Source of the DNA: an uncultured Pelagibacteraceae bacterium
GTDB lineage: Bacteria; Pseudomonadota; Alphaproteobacteria; Pelagibacterales; Pelagibacteraceae
Assembly (NCBI GenBank): GCA_902567765.1
Contig: CACFNI010000007.1
Span: 1 to 54,730 of the forward strand
Direction: 5' to 3'
DNA: 54,730 nt
Position 1 is the stretch's first letter; every line of letters begins with the position of its first letter. The translations under genes were made by a program, and so were the position numbers. The notes under the pieces are model-generated. The model did not search any database. It was not told the DNA's origin and worked only from the letters and a program-made list of their open reading frames with translations. Shown here one piece after another: positions 1 to 9,916 of the stretch.

Positions 1-159
1 ATTAATAAAAGGTCTAAAGTTTCAGATTTTGGTTATGAATTTGATAAAATGTGGATACATGGATATCTACATCTAATTGGCTATGACCATAAAAAAAATA
101 AAGAACATGCAAAGATGGCAAAGAAAGAAAAGTTAATATTAAATTATTTAAATTGTTAA
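1..159 (+). CDS. ybeY: Endoribonuclease YbeY, C-terminal end (partial)
   Basis: This is the 3' end of a gene that begins before the window and is open from base 1 to TAA at 157-159. The 52 visible codons contain the signature HGYLHLIGYDH, the histidine cluster that binds the catalytic zinc in YbeY, an RNase needed for 16S rRNA 3'-end maturation and ribosome quality control. The tail after the motif is short and Lys-rich, as in other family members. The following lnt gene starts inside the last codons (TTG at 153), so the two are probably translationally coupled. In many alphaproteobacteria a corC gene lies between ybeY and lnt; it is absent here. Confidence 0.9.
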   Translation: MNKRSKVSDFGYEFDKMWIHGYLHLIGYDHKKNKEHAKMAKKEKLILNYLNC

Positions 160-1676
160 AGAAAATAAATAGTAAATTTTTGTTTTGTTTAGTACCTTTT
201 TTATTAGGTGTTTTGTCATCTTTTAGTTTGCCTCCATACAATTTATTTATTTTAAATTTTTTTACTTTTCCTATTTTTTTCATTTTTTTTATAAAAAATT
301 ATAAAAAAAAAAAATTATTATCTTTTTTAATTGGTTGGCTATTTGGATTTGGTTATTTCATCTCAAATCTATATTGGATAACTAATTCTCTAACATTCGA
401 AGAAATTTTTAAACCGTTAATTCCATTTGCATTTTTGTTAGTTCCAGCTTTTCTCGGAATATTTTATGGTTTAGCAACCTTATCATGCTCATTTTTTGAG
501 CTAAATAAAAATTATAGTTCATTATTAATTTTCTCATTAATGTTATCAATTGTTGAATTTATTAGAGGAACTATTTTAAGTGGTTTTCCTTGGAATCTAA
601 TTGCATATAGTTGGGTAAATTATAATGATTTTTTACAAATTTTAGCATTTATTGGAACCTACGCTTTTAATCTTCTATCTATTACTCTTTTTTTGGCACC
701 ATCAACAATATTTTTTAATAGTAGTTTAAAATCAAAATCGATTTTTATCTTTTCATCAATACTTTTAGTATTAATTAATTTTTATTACGGTCAATTTGTA
801 AAGAATAAATATGCTAAACTAGAAAGTATAGAATTAAATACAACTATTAAAGTTATTTCTCCTAAAGTAAAAATCGATAGATTTTTTGAAGATGAAGACC
901 CATTAATATTAATTGAAGAACTAATTGAGTTGAGCAATCCTAGTGATGAAAACGCAATTTTTGTTTTTCCTGAGGGAATTTTAAGTAATATTTTTTTAGA
1001 AGATATTCAAATTTATAAAAAAACTTTTAATGATAGCTTTTCAAAAAATCACAAAATTTTATTGGGAATAAATAGCAATCAAAATTCCAAAATTTATAAT
1101 TCTATGGCTGTATTGGATAATAATTTAAGAGTTTTAAGTAAATATAATAAAAACAAGCTTGTCCCTTTTGGAGAATTTCTACCTTTGGAAAAATTTTTAA
1201 AAAAAATTGGCCTTAAAAAAATCACACAAGGTTATATTTCATTCAGTGCTGCGGACGAAAGAAAAATTTTGCTTATAGAAAACATAAGATTTCTACCACT
1301 TATCTGTTATGAGATAATTTATTCTGGAAAAATAAATAAAAATGATGAGGAATACGTTTTTATTATGAACATTTCTGAGGATGGATGGTTTGGAAATTCA
1401 ATAGGTCCTCATCAACATTTTTCACATTCTATATTTAGGTCAATTGAAGAAGGCAAAAATTTAATTCGATCTACTAATGGAGGTATTTCAGCATATGTAG
1501 ATGCCGTTGGTAATGTGGTTGATGAAATTAAATCAACTGATAAGGGAGTTATTGAAGTAAAATCATATAAAAAAACTTCAAAAACTTTCTTTAGTAGATA
1601 CGGTAATAAGATTTTCTTTTATTTTTTAATTTTTTATATTACTTTAATTTTTTTTATAAAAAAAAAAGGGAGATAA
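153..1676 (+). CDS. lnt: Apolipoprotein N-acyltransferase
   Basis: Lnt transfers the third acyl chain onto the N-terminal cysteine of lipoproteins at the periplasmic face of the inner membrane. The 507-residue product has several hydrophobic segments over roughly residues 1-210, then a soluble nitrilase-like domain. Visible nitrilase landmarks are the Glu in FVFPEGIL, the catalytic Lys region (NKLVPFGEF) and the Cys region ([10 protein letters not shown]). A last hydrophobic segment closes the protein just before a Lys-rich end. The start is a TTG overlapping the ybeY stop; no ATG nearby keeps the first membrane segment intact, so the TTG is preferred. GGGAG at 1668-1672, inside the last codons, serves metK one base downstream. 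Confidence 0.92.
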   Translation: MLKKINSKFLFCLVPFLLGVLSSFSLPPYNLFILNFFTFPIFFIFFIKNYKKKKLLSFLIGWLFGFGYFISNLYWITNSLTFEEIFKPLIPFAFLLVPAFLGIFYGLATLSCSFFELNKNYSSLLIFSLMLSIVEFIRGTILSGFPWNLIAYSWVNYNDFLQILAFIGTYAFNLLSITLFLAPSTIFFNSSLKSKSIFIFSSILLVLINFYYGQFVKNKYAKLESIELNTTIKVISPKVKIDRFFEDEDPLILIEELIELSNPSDENAIFVFPEGILSNIFLEDIQIYKKTFNDSFSKNHKILLGINSNQNSKIYNSMAVLDNNLRVLSKYNKNKLVPFGEFLPLEKFLKKIGLKKITQGYISFSAADERKILLIENIRFLPLICYEIIYSGKINKNDEEYVFIMNISEDGWFGNSIGPHQHFSHSIFRSIEEGKNLIRSTNGGISAYVDAVGNVVDEIKSTDKGVIEVKSYKKTSKTFFSRYGNKIFFYFLIFYITLIFFIKKKGR

Positions 1677-1677
1677 G

Positions 1678-2841
1678 ATGAAAAAAAATTTTTTGTTTAC
1701 AAGCGAGTCAGTTTCCGAGGGTCATCCAGATAAAGTTTGTGATAGAATTTCAGATATGGTTGTAGATACCTACTTAGGTGCAGAACCACAATCAAGAGTG
1801 GCATGCGAAACATTAACCACAACAAATAAAGTTGTATTAGCTGGAGAAGTAAGAGGACCGGAAATAAAAAAAGAGGATTTAATTCAAAAAGTTAGAGAAT
1901 GTATTAAAGATATTGGCTATGACCAAGATGGTTTTAGCTGGAAAGACACTACCAAGATAGAAACTCATTTACATGCTCAGTCAGCAGATATAGCCATGGG
2001 TGTGGACTCATCTGGAAATAAAGATGAAGGTGCTGGAGATCAGGGGATTATGTTTGGGTACGCATGTAATGAAACCGACGTTTTAATGCCAGCTCCAATT
2101 CATTATTCACATAGAATTTTAAGATTGATGGCTGAAGATAGAAAATCAGGAAAGTTAAAAGGAATAGAACCAGACTCAAAAAGTCAAATTACAATTGAGT
2201 ATAAAGATGGTTTGCCCAATGCAGTAAAATCGGTGGTGATATCTACACAACATTCTAAAGATGTTAATCTTACAAAAGTTAAAGAACTCTGTATGCCATA
2301 TATTGAGAGATCTATACCAAAAAATTTATTAAATAATCTCGATGAAAAGGAGATTTATATAAATCCAACAGGTAATTTTGTAATTGGTGGACCAGATGGG
2401 GACAGTGGATTAACAGGAAGAAAAATTATTGTAGATACTTATGGAGGAGCCGCTCCACATGGTGGAGGAGCTTTTTCAGGAAAAGATCCTACTAAAGTTG
2501 ATAGATCAGCTGCTTATGCTTCAAGATATCTTGCAAAAAATGTTGTTGCATCAAAAATTGCTGACAAATGTTTAATTCAACTTGCATACGCAATCGGAGT
2601 ATCAAAACCTTTGTCTATCTATGTAGATCTTTTTGATAATGATGAAGATAAAAATAGATATGTTGAAAAGTTGATAAACGAAAATTTTGATTTAAGCCCA
2701 AGAGGAATAAGAGAAATGTTAGGTTTAAACAAAGCAATATATGAAAAAACTGCTGCATACGGACATTTTGGAAGAGAACCAGAGTCTAATGGGGCATTTT
2801 CATGGGAAAAAACAGACAAAGCAGATGTTTTTAAGAAGTAA
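1678..2841 (+). CDS. metK: S-adenosylmethionine synthetase
   Basis: MetK makes S-adenosylmethionine from methionine and ATP. The protein (387 residues, normal length) carries the N-terminal [14 protein letters not shown] motif, the [12 protein letters not shown] loop and the [20 protein letters not shown] motif that binds triphosphate and metal. The ATG lies one base after the lnt stop with GGGAG a few bases upstream, so lnt and metK form one unit and there is no room for a SAM riboswitch. A strong intrinsic terminator follows at 2898-2925, separating metK from nusA. The trmB gene that often follows metK in alphaproteobacteria is not present. Confidence 0.98.
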   Translation: MKKNFLFTSESVSEGHPDKVCDRISDMVVDTYLGAEPQSRVACETLTTTNKVVLAGEVRGPEIKKEDLIQKVRECIKDIGYDQDGFSWKDTTKIETHLHAQSADIAMGVDSSGNKDEGAGDQGIMFGYACNETDVLMPAPIHYSHRILRLMAEDRKSGKLKGIEPDSKSQITIEYKDGLPNAVKSVVISTQHSKDVNLTKVKELCMPYIERSIPKNLLNNLDEKEIYINPTGNFVIGGPDGDSGLTGRKIIVDTYGGAAPHGGGAFSGKDPTKVDRSAAYASRYLAKNVVASKIADKCLIQLAYAIGVSKPLSIYVDLFDNDEDKNRYVEKLINENFDLSPRGIREMLGLNKAIYEKTAAYGHFGREPESNGAFSWEKTDKADVFKK

Positions 2842-2897
2842 TTAAAGTTGAATATTTAATAAAAATACATATATTCAAATTACATTGTTGAAATTTC

Positions 2898-2925
2898 AAA
2901 AATGGGCCTAGGCCCATTTTTTTTT
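2898..2925 (+). terminator. Rho-independent terminator after metK
   Basis: The arms AAAAATGGGCC (2898-2908) and GGCCCATTTTT (2911-2921) are perfectly complementary and are followed by a T run to 2925. The loop is very short (TA, or CTAG if the innermost pair opens). It ends the lnt-metK transcript. An in-frame ATG at 2902 that would extend NusA falls inside the 5' arm, which argues against that start. Confidence 0.88.
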
Positions 2926-2940
2926 GGAAGTAATAAAGTT

Positions 2941-4494
2941 ATGTTAAATAAAAGAGCAGATAAATTAGAGCTATTAAGAATTGCGGAAGCTGTAGCATTA
3001 GAAAAGTCTATAGACAAAGAACTAATTATAGATTCTATGGAAAATGGTATAGCAAAAGCAGCAAAATCAAAGTTTGGTCAAGATAACGAAATCAAAGTTT
3101 TGATTGATAGAGATAATGGCAATATTGGAATTTACAGAAAATTAGTAATAGTTGAAAACCCTCAAAATATTAATACGGAAATAAGTTTGGAAAATGCAAT
3201 AAATATGGGGGATGAAAACAAAGATAAAAATATAGGTGACGAAGTTCTTCAAGTCCTACCTTCATTTGATTTTGGAAGAATAGCTGCTCAAACTGCGAAG
3301 CAGGTCATTAATTTTAATGTTAGAGAAGCTGAAAGACAAAGACAATTTAACGATTTTATTGATAAAAAAGACACAATTTTAAGCGGTATAGTAAAACGTT
3401 TAGAATTTGGGAATGTAATTGTGGATCTTGGAAAAGCCGAGGGAATTATTCAAAAAAATGAAATGATTCCTAGAGAGAATATTAAAGCTGGCGATAGGGT
3501 CAAAGCTTTTTGTTATGATGTTAGAAGAGAAACTAGAGGCCAACAAATTTTTTTATCAAGAGGTCATCCAAAATTTATGGAAAAATTATTTATTCAAGAA
3601 GTTCCAGAAATTTATGATGGACTAATCGAAATTAAATCTTCTGCTAGAGATCCTGGTAGCAGAGCCAAGATATGTGTTAAAGCTATAGACACCTCTTTAG
3701 ATCCAGTAGGTGCTTGTGTAGGGATGAGAGGATCTAGAGTTCAAGCAGTAGTTAATGAATTGCAGGGAGAAAAAATTGATATTGTTAATTGGTCAGAAGA
3801 TCCAGCAATTGTAGTCTCAAATGCTTTATCTCCTGCAGAAGTACAAAGAGTAAATGTAGATGTAAACTTAAAAAAACTTGATGTAATTTTAACAGAAGAC
3901 AATTTAAGTAAAGCAATCGGAAGAAGAGGTCAAAATGTTAGATTAGCAACTAAGTTACTTAACTATGAAATTAATATAATGACGGATCAAGAAGATTCTG
4001 AAAGAAGACAAATTGAATTCAAAGAAAAAACAGATAATTTTGTAAAAAATTTGGAATTAGATGAAACTTTAGGGCAATTGCTTGTGGCAGAAGGATTTTC
4101 ATCAATAGATGATATTAAAGATAGCTCCGTTGAATCTTTAATTAAAATTGAGGGAATTGAGGAGGAAACAGCAAAAGCCTTAATTGATAGAGCTCAAGAA
4201 TTTTACCAAAAAGATCAAGAGGAAATTTCAAATAAAATTAAAGACCTAGGTTTAGAAAATGAACTGATAAATCATAAGGGTTTAACTCCAGGAATGTTAG
4301 TAACTTTAGGTGAGCAAAAAATATTAAAGCTATCAGATTTTGCTGATTTGGCTTCAGATGAACTAACAGGAGGTTTTGACATAATAAAAGGAGAAAGAAT
4401 AAAGATAAAAGGTTATCTTGAGGATTTTGCTTTGTCAAAAAATGAAGCTGATGAACTGATTATGTCAGCAAGAAATAAAATTTATAAAGACTGA
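2941..4494 (+). CDS. nusA: Transcription termination/antitermination factor NusA
   Basis: NusA binds RNA polymerase and nascent RNA and modulates pausing, termination and antitermination. From ATG 2941 the product has 517 residues. Domains in order: an N-terminal polymerase-binding domain (about 1-120), an S1 domain (about 135-195), two KH domains (about 225-345, with GxxG loops GMRG and GRRG), and C-terminal helix-hairpin-helix acidic repeats (about 380-515). The reading frame is open back to an ATG at 2902, but that codon lies in the metK terminator; GGAAG at 2926-2930 and the family-typical first residues (MLNKRADKLELLRIAE) support 2941. The usual upstream rimP and downstream ylxR genes are absent; infB follows 10 nt later. 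Confidence 0.96.
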   Translation: MLNKRADKLELLRIAEAVALEKSIDKELIIDSMENGIAKAAKSKFGQDNEIKVLIDRDNGNIGIYRKLVIVENPQNINTEISLENAINMGDENKDKNIGDEVLQVLPSFDFGRIAAQTAKQVINFNVREAERQRQFNDFIDKKDTILSGIVKRLEFGNVIVDLGKAEGIIQKNEMIPRENIKAGDRVKAFCYDVRRETRGQQIFLSRGHPKFMEKLFIQEVPEIYDGLIEIKSSARDPGSRAKICVKAIDTSLDPVGACVGMRGSRVQAVVNELQGEKIDIVNWSEDPAIVVSNALSPAEVQRVNVDVNLKKLDVILTEDNLSKAIGRRGQNVRLATKLLNYEINIMTDQEDSERRQIEFKEKTDNFVKNLELDETLGQLLVAEGFSSIDDIKDSSVESLIKIEGIEEETAKALIDRAQEFYQKDQEEISNKIKDLGLENELINHKGLTPGMLVTLGEQKILKLSDFADLASDELTGGFDIIKGERIKIKGYLEDFALSKNEADELIMSARNKIYKD

Positions 4495-4504
4495 GAAATG
4501 AAAT

Positions 4505-6715
4505 ATGGAAAAAAAAACAAAACTAACAATTTCAGGAAGTGCAAAAAAATCAATAGAAAATATTGAAATAGCAAAGACTCAAAGTAAAAATTCGGTAGTT
4601 ATTCAAAAAAAAACTAATAAAAATTTTAGTAAAAGTCCCTTTAAAAAAGGATCCTCTCTACAGAGAGCCAAAAATAATTCATCTGTTTTCCAAAAATCTT
4701 CAAATGTAAAAAAAAGCTTTCCTTCTTTCTCGAACGATTTTGAAAAACGTAAGCTCGCAGAACAAAGAGCAACAAGAAGAATTAAGGGAGATAAAAATTA
4801 CAAAGAAACAAAAGAAAAAAATATTTCAAAAAAAAGAGAACAAAAACTGACAGTTTCTGCAGCGCTTAGTGATAAGCTTGAAACTAGAGCAAGAAGTCTA
4901 GCATCCTTAAAAAGAGCAAAACAAAAAGAAAATAGGGATCTTAAAAAAGATGAAAAACAAGAAAATTTTAAACCAATTAAAAGAAATGTAAATATACCTG
5001 AAGTAATAACTGTGAGAGAACTTGCGAACAGAATGGCAGAACAGTCAAGTAGTGTTATAAAATATTTATTAGCAATGGGTGTTACAGTGACAATAAATCA
5101 AACCCTAGCAGCTGATACTGCGGAATTCTTAGTAAAAGAACTAGGACACAACCCAATAAGAGAAACCAAGGCAGAAGAAATCGTTCAAAAAATTAAAGAT
5201 AATAGGTCTGAAAATTTGAAAAATAGACCTCCGATAGTTACGGTTATGGGTCATGTAGATCATGGCAAAACTTCTGTTTTAGATGTACTCAGAAGTGCAA
5301 ATGTAGTTTCGGGAGAGTTTGGTGGAATCACTCAGCACATAGGAGCTTATCAAATTGAAAATAAAAAAAGTAATATCACATTTATAGACACTCCAGGACA
5401 TGCAGCATTTACTGAAATGAGGGCAAGGGGATCAAAACTTACAGATATTGTTGTTCTAGTTGTTGCAGCAGACGACGGAGTGAAACCTCAAACAATAGAA
5501 TCAATTAAACATGCAAAAGCTGCCAAAGTTCCGATTGTTGTTGCTATAAATAAATGTGATTTACCAGATGCAGATCCACAAAAAATTAAAAATCAATTAT
5601 TAGAGTACGAGTTAATAGCAGAGGAGCTTTCAGGTGATACTTTGATGGTTGAAATATCAACTAAAACTCAAAAAAACTTGGATAAATTAGTTGAGTCAAT
5701 TATTTTACAGTCTGAAATTTTAGATTTAAAAACTGATTTTGACTCAAAAGCTACTGGAGTAGTTTTAGAGTCAAAAATTGATGTAGGAAGAGGTCCAGTT
5801 GCGACTGTAATAGTTACATCAGGAACACTAAAAAAAGGTGATTATTTTGTGAGTGGATTAAAATGGGGAAAAGCTAGAGCCTTGATAGACGATAAAGGTA
5901 ACAATTTAGAAGAGGCTTTACCTTCTACACCAATTGAAATTTTAGGAATAAATGGTGCAGCAAAATCAGGCGATGATTTTTTAGTTTTAAATAACGAAAA
6001 AGAAGCAAAAACTTTGTGGGAGACAAGAATTGATGAGTCAAAGGAGGGTAAAAATCCTTTAAATTTTGCCACTCAAGAATCTGCGTTTAAAGATAAAGTT
6101 TCAGAGGAATTAAATATTATTGTTAAAGCAGATGTTCACGGATCATCTGAGGCCATAAAGAGCGCAATTAGTCAAATAACTCACGAAGAAGTAAAACCAA
6201 AAATTATTTTATCTGATATTGGAATGGTCACTGAAACAGACGTAACACTTGCAAAGGCTTCAAGTGCGGTACTTATTGCATTCAATGTAAAACCTAGCAA
6301 AGAAGCAAAAAAGTTAGCCGAGAGAGAAAAGGTTACAATTTCATCTTATAATATTATATATGAGGTTTTGGATTATATTAAAAAGAGAATGTCAGGCTTA
6401 CTAACTCCAGATGTTAAAGAAGAGATTATTGGCTCTGCTGAAATTTTGGAGATATTTAAAGTATCTAGTGTAGGTAAAGTTGCAGGATCAAAAGTAGTAG
6501 ATGGACAAATTTCAAGTACATCAAACGCAAGACTGATCAGAGACGGTGCAGTAGTATACACTGGTAAAATAAATACTATTTTCAGAGAAAAAAACCAAGC
6601 AAAGCAAGTAAGCTCAGGACAAGAATGTGGTATAACTTTAAAAGATTTTAATGATTATAAAAAAAAAGATATAATTGAAGTATTCAACTCTACATCAACT
6701 GAGAGGATGATATAA
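4505..6715 (+). CDS. infB: Translation initiation factor IF-2
   Basis: IF-2 is the GTPase that places initiator tRNA on the 30S subunit and promotes 50S joining. The 736-residue protein has a Lys-rich, low-complexity N terminus (about 1-165), an IF2_N module beginning [12 protein letters not shown], then the G domain with GHVDHGKT at 249-256, DTPGH at 295-299 and NKCD at 349-352, followed by domains II-IV. The N-terminal part is shorter than in many alphaproteobacteria, in line with streamlining. It lies 10 nt after nusA with no intervening ylxR, and rbfA starts one base after its stop. Confidence 0.98.
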   Translation: MEKKTKLTISGSAKKSIENIEIAKTQSKNSVVIQKKTNKNFSKSPFKKGSSLQRAKNNSSVFQKSSNVKKSFPSFSNDFEKRKLAEQRATRRIKGDKNYKETKEKNISKKREQKLTVSAALSDKLETRARSLASLKRAKQKENRDLKKDEKQENFKPIKRNVNIPEVITVRELANRMAEQSSSVIKYLLAMGVTVTINQTLAADTAEFLVKELGHNPIRETKAEEIVQKIKDNRSENLKNRPPIVTVMGHVDHGKTSVLDVLRSANVVSGEFGGITQHIGAYQIENKKSNITFIDTPGHAAFTEMRARGSKLTDIVVLVVAADDGVKPQTIESIKHAKAAKVPIVVAINKCDLPDADPQKIKNQLLEYELIAEELSGDTLMVEISTKTQKNLDKLVESIILQSEILDLKTDFDSKATGVVLESKIDVGRGPVATVIVTSGTLKKGDYFVSGLKWGKARALIDDKGNNLEEALPSTPIEILGINGAAKSGDDFLVLNNEKEAKTLWETRIDESKEGKNPLNFATQESAFKDKVSEELNIIVKADVHGSSEAIKSAISQITHEEVKPKIILSDIGMVTETDVTLAKASSAVLIAFNVKPSKEAKKLAEREKVTISSYNIIYEVLDYIKKRMSGLLTPDVKEEIIGSAEILEIFKVSSVGKVAGSKVVDGQISSTSNARLIRDGAVVYTGKINTIFREKNQAKQVSSGQECGITLKDFNDYKKKDIIEVFNSTSTERMI

Positions 6716-6716
6716 G

Positions 6717-7085
6717 ATGAGTAATAAATCAGGAAAACCAGTTACACAAAGACAATTACGCGTCGGAGAAATGATTAAACAGTCTCTAGGTATGATATTT
6801 GTAAGAAACGAGGCTAAAGTACCTGAATTAGAAACGAACAACATAACAGTGACAGAGGTAAAAATGAGTCCAGACCTTAAAGTCGCTAAAGCTTATGTTA
6901 TTCCACTTGGTGGAAAAAACGCTGAAGAAACAGTAGAAAAGTTGAAAAAATATTCATTTTTGATAAGAAAAACTTTATCGAAAAAAATTATAACTAAATT
7001 TCTACCAAAAATTCTCTTTGCTAAAGACGATTCATTTGAATATGCAGAAAAAATTGAAAATTTAATTAAACAAACAAATAAATAG
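6717..7085 (+). CDS. rbfA: Ribosome-binding factor A
   Basis: RbfA is a single-KH-type assembly factor for the 30S subunit, needed for 16S rRNA 5' end maturation and cold adaptation. The 122-residue product has the family pattern: basic N terminus (TQRQLRVGEMIKQSL), a central segment with ITVTEVKMSPDLKVAKAYV, and the C-terminal FLPKILFAKDDS region. It begins one base after infB and is followed by rpsO after 8 nt. In most proteobacteria truB lies between rbfA and rpsO; there is no space for it here. Confidence 0.95.
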   Translation: MSNKSGKPVTQRQLRVGEMIKQSLGMIFVRNEAKVPELETNNITVTEVKMSPDLKVAKAYVIPLGGKNAEETVEKLKKYSFLIRKTLSKKIITKFLPKILFAKDDSFEYAEKIENLIKQTNK

Positions 7086-7093
7086 GAAATAAG

Positions 7094-7342
7094 ATGATAA
7101 AAAAAATAAAAGATATAGCATTACATGATAAAGACACGGGATCATCTGAGGTGCAAATTGCATTACTTACAGAGAAGATAAATTCTCTCTCAAAACATGT
7201 AAAACAGTTTAAAAAAGATAAACACTCTTCCGTTGGATTATTAAAAGCTGTAAATAGAAGAAAGAAATTATTGGATTACTTAAAAAAGTATAAAATAGAT
7301 TCATATAAAAACGTATTAACGAAACTAAATATAAGGAAATAA
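7094..7342 (+). CDS. rpsO: 30S ribosomal protein S15
   Basis: S15 binds the central domain of 16S rRNA. The 82-residue protein has the family core (DTGSSEVQIALLTEKI, HSSVGLLKAVNRRKKLLDYLKK) and is a few residues shorter than the common 89, the loss being at the N terminus. GGAAATAAG precedes the ATG. Its TAA directly abuts the pnp ATG at 7343, keeping the common rpsO-pnp pairing. In several bacteria S15 represses its own mRNA; no leader structure could be judged here. Confidence 0.97.
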   Translation: MIKKIKDIALHDKDTGSSEVQIALLTEKINSLSKHVKQFKKDKHSSVGLLKAVNRRKKLLDYLKKYKIDSYKNVLTKLNIRK

Positions 7343-9415
7343 ATGTTTAAAATATTTAAAAAAGAAATAGAAATAGGTGGAAAAAAAATTACCTTGGAAA
7401 CAGGGAAGATTGCAAGACAAGCTGATGGTGCGATCATAGCTCAATGCGGTGAAACAGTTGTAATGGCAACTGTAGTAGGGGCTAAAAAAGTTAACCCAGA
7501 AGTAGATTACTTTCCGTTATCTGTAAATTATCAAGAAAAATATTATGCAGCTGGGAAAATTCCAGGTGGATATTTCAAAAGAGAGGCAAGACCTACAGAA
7601 AGTGAAACTTTAATTTCAAGATTAATAGACAGGCCAATAAGACCACTTTTCCCAAATGAATTTAAAAATGAAGTACAATTACTTCCAACTGTAATTTCCT
7701 ATGATAAAGAAAACGAAGCAGATATATTATCAATTATTGCTTCATCGGCCGCGTTGTCTATATCAGGAATGCCTTTTATGGGACCAGTTGGAGCTTCAAG
7801 AGTAGGATTTGTTGATGGTAAATATGTTCTTAATCCATCAAAAAAAGAACTAGAAAAATCAAAGTTAGATTTAGTAGTTGCAGGAACAAAAGATGCAGTT
7901 CTGATGGTTGAATCTGAGGCGAGAGGATTAACTGAAGAGGAAATGCTTAATGCTGTTAAGTTTGGTCATGAAAATTTTATACCAATAATAAAAATGATCG
8001 AAGAATTAGCAAAAGAATGTAAAAAACCTGACTGGGTTATTGAGAAAAAAGATCTTTCAGAGGTTAAGAAAAAATTATCAGATGAATTTACAGATGATCT
8101 AAAGAAAGCATTTTCTACTAGAGATAAACAAGAAAGATCAAATATGATTTCTGAAATTACAGATAAGGCAAAAAAACTTTATGAGGAAAATGAAACCATT
8201 ACAGATTTAGATGTAAATTCTGAGCTTAAAAATTTAGAAAAGAGCATAGTAAGAACAGATATTTTAAAAAATAAAAATAGAATTGATGGTAGAGGACTAT
8301 CAGATGTAAGGCCTATAATGTGTGAGGTTGGGATTTTGCCAAGAGTGCATGGTTCTGCATTATTTACGCGAGGAGAAACACAGGCAATTGTCACAACTAC
8401 ATTAGGAACTTCAGACGATGAGCAAAGGATCGAGAGTTTAGAGGGTCTTCAAAGACAAAGATTTATGCTTCATTATAACTTTCCACCGTTCTCAGTTGGG
8501 GAAACTGGAAGGATAGGAACAGGAAGAAGAGAAATTGGACATGGTAAACTTGCATGGAGAGCAATTAACTCATCTTTGCCTTCAAAAGAAAGTTTTCCAT
8601 ATACTTTTAGAATAGTTTCAGAAATTACAGAGTCTAATGGATCATCTTCAATGGCGACAGTTTGTGGAACATCTTTGGCGTTAATGGATGCAGGAGTTCC
8701 AATTAAAGAACCAGTAGCAGGTATTGCTATGGGTTTAATTAAGGAGGGTGATGAGTTTAGCGTTTTGTCAGATATTCTTGGAGATGAAGATCATCTTGGT
8801 GACATGGATTTTAAAGTTGCTGGAACTAAAGATGGAATTACATCTCTTCAAATGGATATAAAAATTACTGGCATTACTTTTGAAATTATGGAACAGGCTT
8901 TAAAACAAGCTAAAGATGGTAGAGTTCATATTTTAGGTGAAATGAATAAGGCATTAGGTAAGTCGAGAGATGCAGTAGGAAAACATACCCCAAAAATGGA
9001 AAAAATTACTGTAGATAAAAAAGATATTGCTACTGTTATCGGCAAAGGTGGAGCAACCATCAGAGAGATTGTTGAAAAATCAGGTGCCAAAGTTGATGTA
9101 AATGACGAAGGAGTTGTTACAGTTGCAGCACCAGATGATGAGTCTAGAAATAAAGCAATGCAATTCATTAAAGATCTTACTGCTAAAGCTGAAATGAATA
9201 AGATATATAATGGCAAAGTCATAAAAATAATGGAATTTGGGGCTTTCGTTAATTTTTTAGGCAAACAAGATGGACTTGTACATATTTCAGAACTTGCAAA
9301 CAAAAGAGTTGCAAAAGTAACAGATGTTTTGAAGGAAGGCGATGCAGTTAAGGTAAAAGTTATCGGATTTGACAGGGGTAAGGTTAAATTATCAATCAAG
9401 CAAGCCGCAGTCTGA
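7343..9415 (+). CDS. pnp: Polyribonucleotide nucleotidyltransferase (PNPase)
   Basis: PNPase degrades RNA 3' to 5' phosphorolytically and is a partner in RNA decay. The 690-residue protein has two RNase PH domains (about 1-225 and 315-540) around an alpha-helical linker, with conserved [12 protein letters not shown] and [22 protein letters not shown], then a KH domain ([12 protein letters not shown]) and a C-terminal S1 domain ([25 protein letters not shown]). The S1 domain ends nearly at the C terminus, so the acidic/basic tail seen in some relatives is missing. The start abuts the rpsO stop. Confidence 0.98.
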   Translation: MFKIFKKEIEIGGKKITLETGKIARQADGAIIAQCGETVVMATVVGAKKVNPEVDYFPLSVNYQEKYYAAGKIPGGYFKREARPTESETLISRLIDRPIRPLFPNEFKNEVQLLPTVISYDKENEADILSIIASSAALSISGMPFMGPVGASRVGFVDGKYVLNPSKKELEKSKLDLVVAGTKDAVLMVESEARGLTEEEMLNAVKFGHENFIPIIKMIEELAKECKKPDWVIEKKDLSEVKKKLSDEFTDDLKKAFSTRDKQERSNMISEITDKAKKLYEENETITDLDVNSELKNLEKSIVRTDILKNKNRIDGRGLSDVRPIMCEVGILPRVHGSALFTRGETQAIVTTTLGTSDDEQRIESLEGLQRQRFMLHYNFPPFSVGETGRIGTGRREIGHGKLAWRAINSSLPSKESFPYTFRIVSEITESNGSSSMATVCGTSLALMDAGVPIKEPVAGIAMGLIKEGDEFSVLSDILGDEDHLGDMDFKVAGTKDGITSLQMDIKITGITFEIMEQALKQAKDGRVHILGEMNKALGKSRDAVGKHTPKMEKITVDKKDIATVIGKGGATIREIVEKSGAKVDVNDEGVVTVAAPDDESRNKAMQFIKDLTAKAEMNKIYNGKVIKIMEFGAFVNFLGKQDGLVHISELANKRVAKVTDVLKEGDAVKVKVIGFDRGKVKLSIKQAAV

Positions 9416-9424
9416 TTTAAAACT

Positions 9425-9649
9425 ATGGAAAATCAAGAAATAATTCAAATAATAAAAAATCTTAAAGGCCGAAGAGCTTACGAAGAAAAAAAAGCCTCAA
9501 AATTAGGCTTTACCTCGCTTTATGCATACTTTGAGGATAAAATTTTAAGAAAGAAAAAAGCTGAGGAGGATATTAAAAAAGAATTAGAAAAAACAAGAAT
9601 CAAAAATAATTTAAAAAGTAAGCAAAAGAAAAGTTGCAGCTGCTGTTAG
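9425..9649 (+). CDS. Small Cys-tailed hypothetical protein
   Basis: I do not recognise this 74-residue product. It has a globular-looking N-terminal half (LKGRRAYEEKKASKLGFTSLYAYFEDKIL), a long charged helix rich in Lys and Glu (about 38-66), and an abrupt C terminus CSCC in which three of the last four residues are cysteine. It follows pnp by 9 nt in the same direction and is probably the last gene of the nusA-pnp operon. The Cys tail could bind a metal or form disulfides; this is inference. Its stop codon directly abuts the stop of the convergent 49-residue ORF at 9650. Confidence 0.7.
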   Translation: MENQEIIQIIKNLKGRRAYEEKKASKLGFTSLYAYFEDKILRKKKAEEDIKKELEKTRIKNNLKSKQKKSCSCC

Positions 9650-9799
9650 TTATTTAATTTTATATTTGATTTTACTTATAAGAAAAATAGCAATTGCACT
9701 TAAAACAGCAAATACCTCTAGTGCGTGACCTGAATTTCCTAGAAGCAATTGTACAAAATAAAATATAATACAGACTACAAACCAAACTAATATTAACAT
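9650..9799 (-). CDS. 49-residue two-span membrane protein, last gene of fab operon
   Basis: This micro-ORF encodes 49 residues: two hydrophobic stretches (about 2-20 and 28-42) separated by a short polar turn (GNSGHALE), and a basic end (KIKYKIK). Topology would be a helical hairpin in the inner membrane. Its ATG overlaps the stop of the 37-residue ORF by one base (TAATG), a classic coupling arrangement, and the pair follows fabI by 4 nt, so it is likely co-transcribed with fabA-fabB-fabI. The function is unknown. The alternative, a chance AT-rich ORF, is made less likely by the overlap and by the exact abutment to the convergent gene. Confidence 0.6.
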   Translation of the reverse strand: MLILVWFVVCIIFYFVQLLLGNSGHALEVFAVLSAIAIFLISKIKYKIK

Positions 9800-9912
9800 T
9801 ATTTATTTTTTTTTTTCTCTCTTTTAATTTTTCTTTTTTCTTTAAAAGAAAATTTAGCTTTTTTCATTACACTTGAATCTTTGAAAGATTTACCAGAATA
9901 TCTTTTAGACAT
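9799..9912 (-). CDS. 37-residue highly basic hypothetical peptide
   Basis: A 37-residue ORF beginning MSKRYSGKSFKDSS, with 18 Lys or Arg residues concentrated in the second half. It starts 4 nt after the fabI stop and its TAA overlaps the ATG of the 49-residue membrane ORF. No membrane segment or known motif is visible; a nucleic-acid- or ribosome-binding role would fit the charge, but that is inference. Support is positional: same strand, no gaps, and stop-start overlap. Confidence 0.55.
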   Translation of the reverse strand: MSKRYSGKSFKDSSVMKKAKFSFKEKRKIKREKKKNK

Positions 9913-9916
9913 AAAA

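Noticed and set aside
1660..1680. SAM riboswitch upstream of metK
   Set aside because: metK starts one base after lnt, so no leader exists for an aptamer.
8926..9399. 157-codon ORF on the - strand
   Set aside because: It lies wholly antisense to the KH/S1 part of pnp and has shadow-like composition.
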